Positions 35,550 through 44,910 of a stretch of 64,000 nt of DNA are shown here, piece by piece. The translations under genes were made by a program, and so were the position numbers. Within the stretch, counting starts at the first letter, position 1, and each line of letters starts with the position of its first letter. The DNA lies in contig CBFHLY010000014.1 of NCBI GenBank assembly GCA_965656785.1, positions 1 to 64,000 of the forward strand. The letters run 5' to 3'. The notes under the pieces are model-generated. The model saw only the letters and a list, made by a program, of their open reading frames with translations, did no database searches and was not told the DNA's origin. The DNA is from JALQTD01 sp965656785 (lineage in GTDB: Bacteria; Bacteroidota; Bacteroidia; Flavobacteriales_D; Sanyastnellaceae).

Positions 35550-37289
35550 ATGCCCCCGACGCCTGAACGACCGCGTACCGCGGCCCCCGACGCCGGAACA
35601 TCCGAGTCCACCCGCCCGTTGAAGCGCCTGCTTCGCCTTTTGGCGATCGACCGGCGGGACATCCTGTTCGTCTACCTCTATGCCGCGGTCAATGGACTCG
35701 TGGCCCTGTCCCTGCCTCTGGGCATTCAAGCCATCATCGGATTGATTTTGGCCGGAAGGGTGAGCACGAGTTGGATCATCCTCACGATTATTGTCACCGT
35801 CGGAGTCGCCTTGAGCGGTTTACTCCAAGTTGTTCAGCTGAGCATCACGGAAGTCCTGCAGCAGCGGATTTTCACACGATCCGCCTTTGAATTCGCTTAC
35901 CGCATTCCCCGCTTCAAGACGGAGGCCATGCGCGGAATTTACGCGCCCGAGTTGGTGAATCGATTCTTCGACACGCTCAACGTGCAGAAGGGGCTGTCCA
36001 AGCTGTTGCTCGACTTTACGGCCAGCGGGTTGCAGATTCTGTTCGGCCTGATTTTGCTGTCCTTTTACCATCCCTTCTTCATCTTTTTCGGCGTGTTCCT
36101 GGCGGCATTGCTCGGCGCCATCGTGTATTGGACTGGACCTAAAGGACTGAAAACCAGCTTGAAGGAGAGCAGCGACAAGTACCGGGTGGCGCATTGGCTG
36201 CAGGAATTGGCGCGCGGCTTCAGCACGTTCAAGTTGGCGGGCCAAACCGAGTTGCCGCTCGAACGGACGGACGGGTTGGTGCAATCGTATTTGGGCCACC
36301 GCAAACAGCATTTCAAACTGCTCATCTTCCAGTACAGCAGCATTGTGGGGTTCAAGGCGCTCATCACCCTCGGCCTGCTGGTCATCGGCGGTTTGCTGGT
36401 CATCGACAACGAAATCACCATCGGCCAATTCGTCGCCTCCGAAATCATCATCATCCTCATCATGAACTCCGCGGAGAAGCTCATCCTGACGATGGAGCCG
36501 ATCTACGATGTGCTGACGGCGGTGGAAAAGATGGGGCACGTAACGGACATTCCGCTCGACCGGGAAGGGTCCGACAACAACGTGAACGCCCCGGACACCG
36601 CGGGCTTCAAGGTGCAACTCATCGATGTGGCCTTGCCGATGGGCCGGTACGTCAACCGGCCCGTCCTCAGCGGGGTCAACCTCGAACTGCCGGCCGGTTC
36701 GCGCGCGGCGGTGGTGGGACCGCCGGCGAGCGGAAAAACAGCCCTGCTCCACGTGCTCAGCGGGTTGCTGGAGCCCTCGACCGGGTCGCGCATCCTCAAT
36801 GGAATTCCTGCGAAAAACTGGGACATGCGGGTGCTGCGCAGGCACATCGGCGACTACTTGGCCCAAGAAGTCATTTTCGATGGCACGCTCTCCGACAACC
36901 TCACCGTGGGCCGTGCGGGCATTGACATCGAAGACCTGCGCTGGGCTGCCGAAGCGGTGGGCCTCATGCCCATCATCGAATCGTGGCCCGACGGGTTTTC
37001 TACGCGACTCGGATCGGACGGCGAAGGGTTGCCCCAAACCTTCGTGCACCGCATTTTCCTCGCTCGGGCCATTGTGGGGCGGCCCCGTTTGCTCGTGCTG
37101 GACCCCTTCTTGCGGCCGTTCGAGGAGGCAGAACGCGAATCGCTCTCGGAATTCTTGACCCGACCTGAACACCCGTGGACCTTGGTCGCTGCGACCGGGG
37201 ACGCCGCCTTTTTGAAGCGGTGCACGCACGTCATCCACATGCGCGAAGGCCGCATTGAACGCATTGAACCCCCTCGATCCGATGCTTAA
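35550..37289 (+). CDS. ABC exporter (TMD-NBD) with degenerate ATPase motifs
   Basis: The 579-residue half-transporter has about six membrane helices (residues ~30-300) and a C-terminal nucleotide-binding domain. Walker A is intact (VVGPPASGKTALL) and the Q loop is present (YLAQEVIFDGTLSDNL). The signature LSGGQ is replaced by LPQTF (GEGLPQTFVHRIFLARAI). The Walker B glutamate is replaced by proline (LLVLDPFLRPF) and the H-loop histidine by glycine (VAATGDAAFL). It has no C39 peptidase domain. HlyD-like and TolC-family genes follow with overlaps, so it resembles a type I secretion inner-membrane component. Substrate unknown. Confidence 0.9.
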   Translation: MPPTPERPRTAAPDAGTSESTRPLKRLLRLLAIDRRDILFVYLYAAVNGLVALSLPLGIQAIIGLILAGRVSTSWIILTIIVTVGVALSGLLQVVQLSITEVLQQRIFTRSAFEFAYRIPRFKTEAMRGIYAPELVNRFFDTLNVQKGLSKLLLDFTASGLQILFGLILLSFYHPFFIFFGVFLAALLGAIVYWTGPKGLKTSLKESSDKYRVAHWLQELARGFSTFKLAGQTELPLERTDGLVQSYLGHRKQHFKLLIFQYSSIVGFKALITLGLLVIGGLLVIDNEITIGQFVASEIIIILIMNSAEKLILTMEPIYDVLTAVEKMGHVTDIPLDREGSDNNVNAPDTAGFKVQLIDVALPMGRYVNRPVLSGVNLELPAGSRAAVVGPPASGKTALLHVLSGLLEPSTGSRILNGIPAKNWDMRVLRRHIGDYLAQEVIFDGTLSDNLTVGRAGIDIEDLRWAAEAVGLMPIIESWPDGFSTRLGSDGEGLPQTFVHRIFLARAIVGRPRLLVLDPFLRPFEEAERESLSEFLTRPEHPWTLVAATGDAAFLKRCTHVIHMREGRIERIEPPRSDA

Positions 37290-38634
37290 CCTCAGCGACA
37301 ACTCCATCGACGGGCGGATTGATACCCAACCGTACGGCTCATTTGGCCTGTTGAAGAGCCGGTACACGAATGCGTGGCTGCAGCGCTTGCTGGCCATCGG
37401 GTTCCTCGTCCTCGTCGCATTCGCCTTCCTGCCGTGGACGCAGAACATCCAGAGCACAGGCCAAATCACGATGCTCCGGCCCGACCAGCGTCCGCAAACC
37501 GTTCCGAGCGCCATCCCCGGTCGAATCGAGCAGTGGTACGTCAGCGAAGGCCAATACGTCCAAGCTGGCGACACCTTGGTGCGGCTCTCCGAGGTCAAAT
37601 CGGAATACACCGACCCCGAACTCCTCGAGCGCACCCGCGAACAGCTCGCCGCCAAACAAGCCGGCGCGATCGCTTATGACAACAAGGTCACGGCCCTGGC
37701 CGCCCAATTCGATGCGATTTCCCAAGCCCGGGATTTCAAGCTCGCCGCGGCGGCGAACAAGACCATCCAAGCGCGCCTCAAGGTCACCACCGACAGCGCA
37801 GCCATCGTGGCCGCCCAGCTCGACCTCGAAGTCGCCTTGGCCCAGCTCGAACGCCAGCGCACCCTGTACGAACAGGGATTGAAGTCCCTCGTGGACCTCG
37901 AATCGCGGCGCATGAAGGCGCAATCGGCGGAGGCGAAGATGACCAAGGCGTTCAACGATTTGGACTACAGCCGCAATGCACTCGAAAACGCCCTCATCGA
38001 GCAATCGACGTTGGCGAGCGAATTCGCGGACAAGCTGGCGAAGGTCTCCAGCGAACGGTTCAGCGCCGAATCGGCCGGAGCGGAAGCACGCGGCGAAGTG
38101 GCGAAGTTGCGCAATACGTTGGCGAACTACGAGGCGCGCGCTGGGTTCCGCTACTTGCGCGCTCCCCAGTCGGGTCGGGTGACCCAAGCGCTCTCCATGG
38201 GCATCGGGGAAACGGTGAAAGAGGGCACGCCCATTTTGACGATCGTGCCCGATGAAACCGCCCTTGCCGTGGAATTCTTCGTCGAACCGATGGACCTCCC
38301 GCTCATTCATGTGGGCAACGAAGTCCGCTTCCTGTTCGATGGCTGGCCCGCCATTGTGTTCTCGGGGTGGCCCGCGGTAACGTACGGAACGTTCCCCGGT
38401 GAAATCGTGGCCATCGACCCCGTCATCAGCGCCAACGGCAAGTACCGGGTACTCGTTGCCGAGCGCATTGCGCAGCCTTGGCCGGAAGCCTTGCGCGCCG
38501 GTGGGGGAGCACGCGGCATCGCGCTGCTGGAAACCGTGCCCATTTGGTACGAGGTGTGGCGTCAGCTCAACGGGTTCCCACCCGACTATTACACCGGCAA
38601 CGACACGGAATCGAGCAAGTCGAAGAAACCATGA
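37282..38634 (+). CDS. HlyD-family periplasmic adaptor (membrane fusion protein)
   Basis: I choose the ATG at 37282, which overlaps the ABC gene by 8 bp; 450 residues. It has one N-terminal membrane anchor (LLAIGFLVLVAFAFLPW), a biotinyl-lipoyl-like domain (SAIPGRIEQWYVSEGQYVQA, GDTLVRL), long alpha-helical hairpins (residues ~105-270), a second lipoyl half (APQSGRVTQALSMGIGETV) and a beta-barrel domain. It should bridge the ABC component to the TolC-family channel. Confidence 0.94.
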   Translation: MLNLSDNSIDGRIDTQPYGSFGLLKSRYTNAWLQRLLAIGFLVLVAFAFLPWTQNIQSTGQITMLRPDQRPQTVPSAIPGRIEQWYVSEGQYVQAGDTLVRLSEVKSEYTDPELLERTREQLAAKQAGAIAYDNKVTALAAQFDAISQARDFKLAAAANKTIQARLKVTTDSAAIVAAQLDLEVALAQLERQRTLYEQGLKSLVDLESRRMKAQSAEAKMTKAFNDLDYSRNALENALIEQSTLASEFADKLAKVSSERFSAESAGAEARGEVAKLRNTLANYEARAGFRYLRAPQSGRVTQALSMGIGETVKEGTPILTIVPDETALAVEFFVEPMDLPLIHVGNEVRFLFDGWPAIVFSGWPAVTYGTFPGEIVAIDPVISANGKYRVLVAERIAQPWPEALRAGGGARGIALLETVPIWYEVWRQLNGFPPDYYTGNDTESSKSKKP

Positions 38635-40019
38635 AACCGCTCGCCTTCCTGCTGCTTACCCTGTGCTTCACGCGGGCTGCAGGCCAAATCCCCTTCACGG
38701 AAAGCGACTTCCTTTCCGTCGTTTTGGCACATCACCCCGTGGCCCAACAAGCGGACCTCCTCGAAGACGCGGCAGCGGCTTACCTCCAAAAAGCCCGCGG
38801 AGCCTTCGACCCCAAGCTGTTCGCGCAGGACAAATCAAAAACCTACAGCGGCACGTCGTACTACGACTACCGCGGAGCCGGCGTAGCGGCCGAAACGCGC
38901 TGGGGCATCGGGCTGGACGCGAATTGGAACGCGGCCGAGGGCACCTACCTGAACCCCGAATCGACGCTGCCCGATGAAGGCCTGTGGTCCGTCGGAGCCA
39001 CCGTGCGCTTGGGGCAAGGGCTGTTCACGGACGCCCGACGGACCGCCTTGCGGCAGGCCGAAGCCTACGTCTCCCTGAACGCTGCCCAGCGGACCGCCGC
39101 ACTCAACGACCTGCTCCTCGACGCCGCCGACTCCTACTGGAAATGGTACAAGGCGCACGAAGCCGCCCAGGTCGCCGACGAAGCACAGCGCCTCGCGGAA
39201 GAACGCCTCGAAGGCATCCGGTCCTCGCTCATCGGTGGGGATCGCGCCGCCATTGACACCGTCGAAGCCCGACTCCGCTGGACCACCCGCCAACTCGAAG
39301 CCGCGCAGGCAGCCACCCTCCTTGCGGAAGCCCGAGCCAAAGCCTCGTCCTGGCTTTGGGGCCCCAACGGCCAACCGCAATTGCTCAGCGAGGCCACCGT
39401 TCCGGTCTTTCCCGAAGACCCCACAGCCCGAACCGCTTGGGTCCTCACCCACTTGCTCGACGGCGACGTGCGGGCGGCGCGCTGGGATGACCACCCGTTT
39501 GCCGAAGCCCTTTCGGCGAAAACCGAAGCCGCCGAAGCGGAAATCCGCCTTCGCCGGGAACTGCTCAAGCCGCAGTTGGACGCTCGGTTTTTGGCCTTGT
39601 CGGAAAGCCCCAATTCCCTGGACCTGGGCAACGATTTCGCGCTGGAGCTGAAGGCCTCGATGCCGCTGTTCCTGCGCAAGGAGCGCGGGGATCTGGCCCT
39701 TGCGCGAATCGAAATGGAATCCATTGCGCTCGACCGGTCCGCGAAGGCTTGGAAGTGGGAGACCGAGGCCATCGGGGCAGGCAATGCGTGGGAGGCCTAC
39801 CTCGCCCAATGGTCGAACGCCTTGGAATCCGAATCCTTGGCCGATCAGCTGCTGACGGCCGAAGAAACCAAGTTCGCGGCCGGAGAAAGCTCCCTGTTCC
39901 TGCTCAACAGCCGCGAGGCCAACTGGCTCAAGGCGCGCAAGATGCGGATCGACGCCCAGGTCGAACTCGCGATGGCTTGGCGGCGGATGGGTTGGATTTG
40001 GGGCGAGCCGCAGCCGTAA
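38631..40019 (+). CDS. TolC-family outer-membrane efflux protein
   Basis: The ATG at 38631 overlaps the HlyD stop codon (ATGA) and begins a signal peptide (MKPLAFLLLTLCFTRAAGQ); 462 residues. Two long helical repeats typical of TolC are visible (ALNDLLLDAADSYWKWYKAH and the equivalent region near WEAYLAQWSNALESE). It forms the outer-membrane tunnel of the ABC-HlyD-TolC set. Confidence 0.92.
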   Translation: MKPLAFLLLTLCFTRAAGQIPFTESDFLSVVLAHHPVAQQADLLEDAAAAYLQKARGAFDPKLFAQDKSKTYSGTSYYDYRGAGVAAETRWGIGLDANWNAAEGTYLNPESTLPDEGLWSVGATVRLGQGLFTDARRTALRQAEAYVSLNAAQRTAALNDLLLDAADSYWKWYKAHEAAQVADEAQRLAEERLEGIRSSLIGGDRAAIDTVEARLRWTTRQLEAAQAATLLAEARAKASSWLWGPNGQPQLLSEATVPVFPEDPTARTAWVLTHLLDGDVRAARWDDHPFAEALSAKTEAAEAEIRLRRELLKPQLDARFLALSESPNSLDLGNDFALELKASMPLFLRKERGDLALARIEMESIALDRSAKAWKWETEAIGAGNAWEAYLAQWSNALESESLADQLLTAEETKFAAGESSLFLLNSREANWLKARKMRIDAQVELAMAWRRMGWIWGEPQP

Positions 40020-40043
40020 GGAGGTGACCGGCGCCGCTCGCCT

Positions 40044-40051
40044 TAACTTTG
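40044..40051 (+). promoter_or_regulatory. -7 box of the crotonase-dut operon
   Basis: TAACTTTG is a perfect TAnnTTTG match, 19 bases before the ATG at 40071, in the only gap after the export genes. Confidence 0.6.
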
Positions 40052-40070
40052 TGGCTCGAACTCCCATTCC

Positions 40071-40838
40071 ATGCTCATTCTCAGCGAACTCCACGAGGGA
40101 CTGCTCGTCCTGACCATCAACCGCCCCGAAGCCCTCAACGCGCTCAATGGCGAAGTCATCCGCGCCCTGTCGGAAGCCATCCAAGCGGCGTCCACGAACA
40201 ACGAAGTGCGCGCCCTGATCCTCACCGGAAGCGGGGAGAAAGCCTTCGTGGCCGGCGCGGACATCAAGGAATTCGCGGAGTTCAATGCCGAGCAAGGGCG
40301 AGCGCTGGCGGCACAGGGCCAAACCGCCCTGTTCGATTTGGTCGAGCAATGCCCGAAGCCGGTCATCGCTGCCGTCAACGGGTACGCACTCGGGGGCGGA
40401 CTCGAGCTGGCCATGGCGGCCCACATCCGGATCGCGTCGGAGAACGCGCTGCTCGGACTTCCGGAAGTTTCCCTCGGCGTGATCCCCGGCTACGGCGGGA
40501 CGCAGCGTTTGCCGCAGCTGGTCGGAAAGGGGAAGGCGATGGAGATGATCCTGACCGCGCGCGCCATTCCGGCGAGCGACGCGTTGGCGTGTGGCCTCGT
40601 GAATGCGGTGGTCCCTCAGGCCGAGCTCTTGAATGCCGCGAAGCAGTTGGCAGGCCAAATCATGAAAAACGCCCCGACCGCCCTCTCCGCGGCCTTGAAG
40701 TCCGTGCTCGCGGGCTACAACCGGGACGGATTCGGTGCGGAAATCGAGCACTTCGGGGCTTGCTTCGAAACCGAGGATTTCCGGGAAGGCACGCAAGCCT
40801 TCATCGCCAAGCGCAAACCCCAATTCCCCGGGAAATGA
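40071..40838 (+). CDS. Enoyl-CoA hydratase/isomerase (crotonase family)
   Basis: The 255-residue protein has the crotonase oxyanion-hole segments GEKAFVAGADIKEF and NGYALGGGLELAMA, and both catalytic glutamates are likely present (LELAM region and LPEVSLGVIPGYGG). The length and GYGGTQRLP motif fit short-chain enoyl-CoA hydratases, which hydrate trans-2-enoyl-CoA in fatty-acid oxidation. Exact substrate is not readable. The dut ATG overlaps its stop codon. Confidence 0.93.
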   Translation: MLILSELHEGLLVLTINRPEALNALNGEVIRALSEAIQAASTNNEVRALILTGSGEKAFVAGADIKEFAEFNAEQGRALAAQGQTALFDLVEQCPKPVIAAVNGYALGGGLELAMAAHIRIASENALLGLPEVSLGVIPGYGGTQRLPQLVGKGKAMEMILTARAIPASDALACGLVNAVVPQAELLNAAKQLAGQIMKNAPTALSAALKSVLAGYNRDGFGAEIEHFGACFETEDFREGTQAFIAKRKPQFPGK

Positions 40839-41269
40839 CGGTCGCAGTCCGCAACCGCTCCGGCCAAGCCCTCCCCGAGTACGCCACGGCCCTGAGCGCT
40901 GGCCTCGATGTCCGCGCCTGCCTCGAATCGCCCATCACCCTCGCGCCGGGCACGTACCAACTCGTGCCGACGGGGTTGTACGTCGCGTTGCCCGAAGGGA
41001 CGGAATTGCAGGTTCGGCCGAGAAGCGGTTTGGCCTTCAAGCACGGCGTGACGGTGCTCAACGCGCCGGGGACGATCGATGCGGATTACCGCGGCGAAAT
41101 CGGGGTGCTCCTCATCAACCACGGGCCGATGCCCTTCCGCATCGAACACGGTGACCGCATCGCCCAACTCGTGCTGGCGCGCTTCGAACGGATCGCGTGG
41201 CACGAGGTCGAGGAGCTGCCTTCCACCGCACGCGGCATCGGCGGCTTCGGCTCGACCGGAACGAACTGA
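40835..41269 (+). CDS. dut: Deoxyuridine 5'-triphosphate nucleotidohydrolase (dUTPase)
   Basis: The 144-residue trimeric dUTPase shows the family motifs SAGLDVRA, PRSGLAFKHGV, GTIDADYRGEIGVLLIN, GDRIAQLVLARFE and the terminal RGIGGFGSTG loop. It hydrolyses dUTP to dUMP, limiting uracil in DNA. It heads a string with the nucleotidyltransferase, TPR, DUF4292 and M23 genes that I associate with Bacteroidota genomes. Confidence 0.97.
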   Translation: MTVAVRNRSGQALPEYATALSAGLDVRACLESPITLAPGTYQLVPTGLYVALPEGTELQVRPRSGLAFKHGVTVLNAPGTIDADYRGEIGVLLINHGPMPFRIEHGDRIAQLVLARFERIAWHEVEELPSTARGIGGFGSTGTN

Positions 41270-41288
41270 ACGCGCGCGCATTCCGTTG

Positions 41289-41296
41289 TAACTTCA
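41289..41296 (+). promoter_or_regulatory. Weak -7-like box before the nucleotidyltransferase
   Basis: TAACTTCA differs from TAnnTTTG at two positions and lies 22 bases before the ATG at 41319. Confidence 0.3.
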
Positions 41297-41318
41297 CGCC
41301 TTCGAACCCACCGTCCGC

Positions 41319-42317
41319 ATGAACATCATCGTCCCCATGGCCGGCCGAGGCAGCCGGTTGCGCCCCCACACCTTGACCGTCCCCAAACCGCTCATTCCGG
41401 TGGCCGGCAAGCCCATCGTGGAGCGGCTCGTGGAAGACATCGTGGCCCGGAGCGGCGAACCCGTGGAGGAGATTGCGTTCGTCATCGGCGACTTTGGGGC
41501 GGAAGCGGAGGCGCAGTTGCTGGCGGTGGCGGAACGGCTAGGGGCGAAGGGCCGGATTTGTTACCAGCGCGAACCACTGGGGACGGCGCACGCGATTTTA
41601 TGCGGGCGCGAGTGCCTGAACGGGCCGGTCGTGGTGGCGTTTGCGGACACGTTGTTCCGGGCGGACTTCACCATCGACCCGTCGGCGGATGGCGTGCTGT
41701 TCGTACAGCGCATCGAGGACCCGAGTGCCTTCGGCGTGGTGGTGACCGATGAGGAAGGGGCGATCGTGGATTACGTGGAAAAGCCAACGGAATGGGTGGG
41801 TGATTTGGCCATGATCGGCATTTACGCGTTCAAAGACGGCGAACGGCTCGAGCGCGAACTGCAGCGGCTCATCGACGAGGACGTGCGCCACGGCGGCGAA
41901 TACCAACTGCCCGACGCGCTCCGCAACATGACGAACGCAGGGCTGCGCTTCCTGCCCGGCGAGGTCAGCGAGTGGATGGATTGCGGGAACAAGCCCGTGA
42001 CGGTCGAAACGAACCGCCGCATCCTTGAACTCACGGAAAGCCACGCGGACCCGACCGCGGTGACCACCGACAGCGTCATCCTCCATCCGGTGTTCATCGG
42101 GGCGGGGGCGCGCATTGAACGCTCGGTCATCGGACCGCACGTGAGCATCGGAGCGGGCACGGTTGTTGCGGACAGCCGCATCGACAACGCCCTCATTCAA
42201 GACCACAGCACCATCGAAAACGCCCGGCTTTCCGGCGCGATGATCGGCAGCCATGCCCGCGTGGACGGCGGGGTGCGCGATGTGAGTTTGGGGGATTATT
42301 CGACGATTCAGGGATGA
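41319..42317 (+). CDS. NDP-sugar pyrophosphorylase-like nucleotidyltransferase with hexapeptide tail
   Basis: The 332-residue protein opens with the nucleotidyltransferase signature MNIIVPMAGRGSRLRPHTLT and PKPLIPVAGKP (residues 1-30). DTLFRADF-like and WMDCGNKPVTVETNR motifs follow. Its C-terminal ~80 residues are left-handed beta-helix hexapeptides (VFIGAGARIERSVIGPHVSI). It is RmlA/GlmU-like and should make a nucleotide sugar for the envelope; the sugar cannot be read. The TPR gene overlaps its stop (ATGA). Confidence 0.92.
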   Translation: MNIIVPMAGRGSRLRPHTLTVPKPLIPVAGKPIVERLVEDIVARSGEPVEEIAFVIGDFGAEAEAQLLAVAERLGAKGRICYQREPLGTAHAILCGRECLNGPVVVAFADTLFRADFTIDPSADGVLFVQRIEDPSAFGVVVTDEEGAIVDYVEKPTEWVGDLAMIGIYAFKDGERLERELQRLIDEDVRHGGEYQLPDALRNMTNAGLRFLPGEVSEWMDCGNKPVTVETNRRILELTESHADPTAVTTDSVILHPVFIGAGARIERSVIGPHVSIGAGTVVADSRIDNALIQDHSTIENARLSGAMIGSHARVDGGVRDVSLGDYSTIQG

Positions 42318-44014
42318 AATTGAATGCGGGTTGGTTGATGGCGATTGCGCTGTTGGCGTGGGGTTGCGGCGGGAGCCGGGACTTGGCGGAGTTGCCGCCG
42401 TACCCGGAGGCATTCCAGCGCGCGTGGTTTGATGCGCAGCGCGATTTGGCCAAAGGCGATGCCGAAGCGGCCTACAGCGAGCTGTCGAGCTGCGCATTGC
42501 TCGAGCCCGAAGAGCCGGCGATTCCGTTCCAAATGGGCAAGCTGGACTACGAGGCCGAGCGGTATTCGACCGCGCTCGTGCACTTCAATCGCGCCATCGA
42601 TTTGGGCTTGGAGGACCCGTGGGCTCGGCATTATCGCGCCTTGACGTTGCTGGCGTTGGGCGACGAAAAGGGGGCGCAAAAGGACGTCATCGGTTTGGTG
42701 GAGGCGCGGCGGGGCGACATCGACTACGCACTGGATTGGGTGGAGCGGTGCACGGGGAAGGGAGCGCGGAATTTGGCCGTGGCGGTGTGCGACGCGTTCG
42801 AAGCAGCAGCAGCGTCTGACCCCGAGATCTCGCAGGAACGGCTGAGCATCCTGAGCGCGACGGCGACGCCCGAACGCATTCGGAAGGAACTCGAACGGAT
42901 GGTGTCCACTTTTCCCGACATCGTGGAGTTCCGCGTGTACTACGCCTCCTTCCTCGAAGAGCAAGGAGACCCTTACGCCGCCTTCGACGTGCTGAAAGCT
43001 GCCGAGGCCATCGACCCATACAACGGGCGCGTCCAGTATGCGTTGGGCATGTGGTACGTGGACCAACACAACGACAAGCTGCTGGTGGAGCACTTCACGC
43101 GGGCATTCGCATCGGACGACGTGACGTTGAGCGAGCAGCTGAATGTGCTGAGCCATTACCAGGAACGGCTGTACAGCCCGGTGATTTCGGCCCCGTTGCG
43201 GCCGTTGCTCAAAGCCGCTTTGGAAGCGAACGGTCGGGAGGCAGCGTTGTACTTGCTCGCGGCGGAAGTGGCCGTGGCGGACGACGATTTGGAGACGGCT
43301 CGATCGTACACCCGACAAGCCGTGGACATGCAGCCGCATCGGGTGGAGGCGTGGCGGCGGCTTGTGTCGTTCGATGCGGTGATGGGGGATTGGGAGGGCT
43401 TGGAGCGGGATGCCGAGGCGGCCGTGAAGCGGTTTCCTGTGGACCCCGAGCTGCTTTTGCATGCGGGCATGGCTGCGAAAGCGCTCGGGCATGCGGACGT
43501 GGCGGTGGAGCGGTGTTTGGAGGCGCAGGCGAATTTGGTGTTCCACAACCCGGACTTGAGGTTTCGGATTCATTTGAACTTGGGCGACGCGCTGAATGCG
43601 GCGGGGCGGCCGTTGGAAGCTGCGAAGACGTACGATGTGCTGCTGGAAATGGCGCCCAACGATGCCACGATTTGGAACAACCAGGCCTGGTATTTTGCGC
43701 AAGCCGGGGCGGAATTGGACCGCGCCTTGACGGCGATCCAGCGCGCGGTTGAAATCGAACCTGGCGTGGCCATCTTCGAGGATACGTATGCTTGGGTGCT
43801 GCACATGCGCGGTGAACATGCGGGGGCGGTGGAGTGGATGGAGCGTGCGTTGGAATCGGACTCGAATGGCGGCAGTGCCGGAATGTGGGAAAACGCCGGG
43901 GACATTTACCGGGCCGCGGGGGATGAAGCGAAGGCGCGTGAAGCGTACGAACGGGCGTTGGAGCGCGGGGCGGAGGCCGAGCGGATTCAACGCAAAATGA
44001 ACGGCGCGTCATGA
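42314..44014 (+). CDS. TPR-repeat lipoprotein
   Basis: The 566-residue protein has a lipobox (LLAWGC, Cys18) and is then almost wholly helical tetratricopeptide-like repeats (for example DPWARHYRALTLLALGDEKG and NDATIWNNQAWYFAQAGAEL). It is probably a periplasmic or outer-membrane scaffold. It is coupled by ATGA overlaps to genes on both sides, and its neighbours point to envelope assembly. Confidence 0.92.
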   Translation: MKLNAGWLMAIALLAWGCGGSRDLAELPPYPEAFQRAWFDAQRDLAKGDAEAAYSELSSCALLEPEEPAIPFQMGKLDYEAERYSTALVHFNRAIDLGLEDPWARHYRALTLLALGDEKGAQKDVIGLVEARRGDIDYALDWVERCTGKGARNLAVAVCDAFEAAAASDPEISQERLSILSATATPERIRKELERMVSTFPDIVEFRVYYASFLEEQGDPYAAFDVLKAAEAIDPYNGRVQYALGMWYVDQHNDKLLVEHFTRAFASDDVTLSEQLNVLSHYQERLYSPVISAPLRPLLKAALEANGREAALYLLAAEVAVADDDLETARSYTRQAVDMQPHRVEAWRRLVSFDAVMGDWEGLERDAEAAVKRFPVDPELLLHAGMAAKALGHADVAVERCLEAQANLVFHNPDLRFRIHLNLGDALNAAGRPLEAAKTYDVLLEMAPNDATIWNNQAWYFAQAGAELDRALTAIQRAVEIEPGVAIFEDTYAWVLHMRGEHAGAVEWMERALESDSNGGSAGMWENAGDIYRAAGDEAKAREAYERALERGAEAERIQRKMNGAS

Positions 44015-44910
44015 TGCGATGGGCGGCGCTCGTGTTGGTGGTGGTTGCGGCGGCGGGGTGCTCGAATGCCCGGCGTTTGGCAAATGGCAAGCCGCTGAAG
44101 AACCAAAGCCCGAACGCCATCCTGACGCAGTACGGCGCCACGGCGATGGAGTGGGATTGGCTGGCGATGAAGCTGGATGCGGAGGTGGAATCGGAGCAAC
44201 GGGACGGGTCGTTCAGCGCGACGGTGCGGATGGCGCGGGACAGCGTGATTTGGGTCAGCATCAGCCCCGCCCTCGGGGTGGAAGTCGCGCGGTTGAAGCT
44301 CACGCCCGATAGTGCTTTCCTCATCAGCAAGGTGCCGAACAACCGCTTTCACTACGCCGGGGATTACGCCGCGGTGTCGGATTGGCTCGATACGCCCATC
44401 GGGTTCAGCGATTTGCAGGACGTGCTGGTGGGGCGGCCGATGGGGTTGGATTTGGCCAATGACAAGTTCATCAGCCGCATCGACGGACGCGAGTACGTGC
44501 TGATTTCCAAGTACAAACGCCGCACGAAACGCGTCATCGGCCTCGACGACAAGGACCTCGCCCCGGACGATTCCCTGACCATTCAGCTCAACGACCGCGC
44601 CTATGAACGCGTGCGCGAACGGGCGGACGAAGACGACCTGCTCGTGAAGCGGCACTGGTTCGATGGCCTGAGCTTCGACCCCGTGCGCGATGTGTTCGAT
44701 GACCTGTATTACCAGCGGTTCGTGACCATCACGCGGAGCGATTTCAACACCACGGACGGCGGGCGGTTGCCCGGCCAAATCGAAGTCCTCATCGAAACCC
44801 CGCAAGGCGTGTTCACCGTTCGGCTCGACGTCGGCCGGACCCGCCTCAACAAGGCGTACGATTTCCCCTTCGAAGTCCCCGATGAACTCGAGCGCCGTGA
44901 TTCGTTCTAA
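44011..44910 (+). CDS. DUF4292 lipoprotein
   Basis: The 299-residue protein has a lipobox (VVAAAGC, Cys17) and a beta-rich LolA/LolB-like body (WDWLAMKLDAEVESE, VWVSISP-type strand IWVSISPALGVEVARLKL, DSAFLIS). It matches what I know as DUF4292, a Bacteroidota family found upstream of M23 peptidase genes. The fold suggests lipid or lipoprotein handling, but function is unproven. Its 3' end overlaps the M23 gene by 29 bp. Confidence 0.88.
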   Translation: MMRWAALVLVVVAAAGCSNARRLANGKPLKNQSPNAILTQYGATAMEWDWLAMKLDAEVESEQRDGSFSATVRMARDSVIWVSISPALGVEVARLKLTPDSAFLISKVPNNRFHYAGDYAAVSDWLDTPIGFSDLQDVLVGRPMGLDLANDKFISRIDGREYVLISKYKRRTKRVIGLDDKDLAPDDSLTIQLNDRAYERVRERADEDDLLVKRHWFDGLSFDPVRDVFDDLYYQRFVTITRSDFNTTDGGRLPGQIEVLIETPQGVFTVRLDVGRTRLNKAYDFPFEVPDELERRDSF

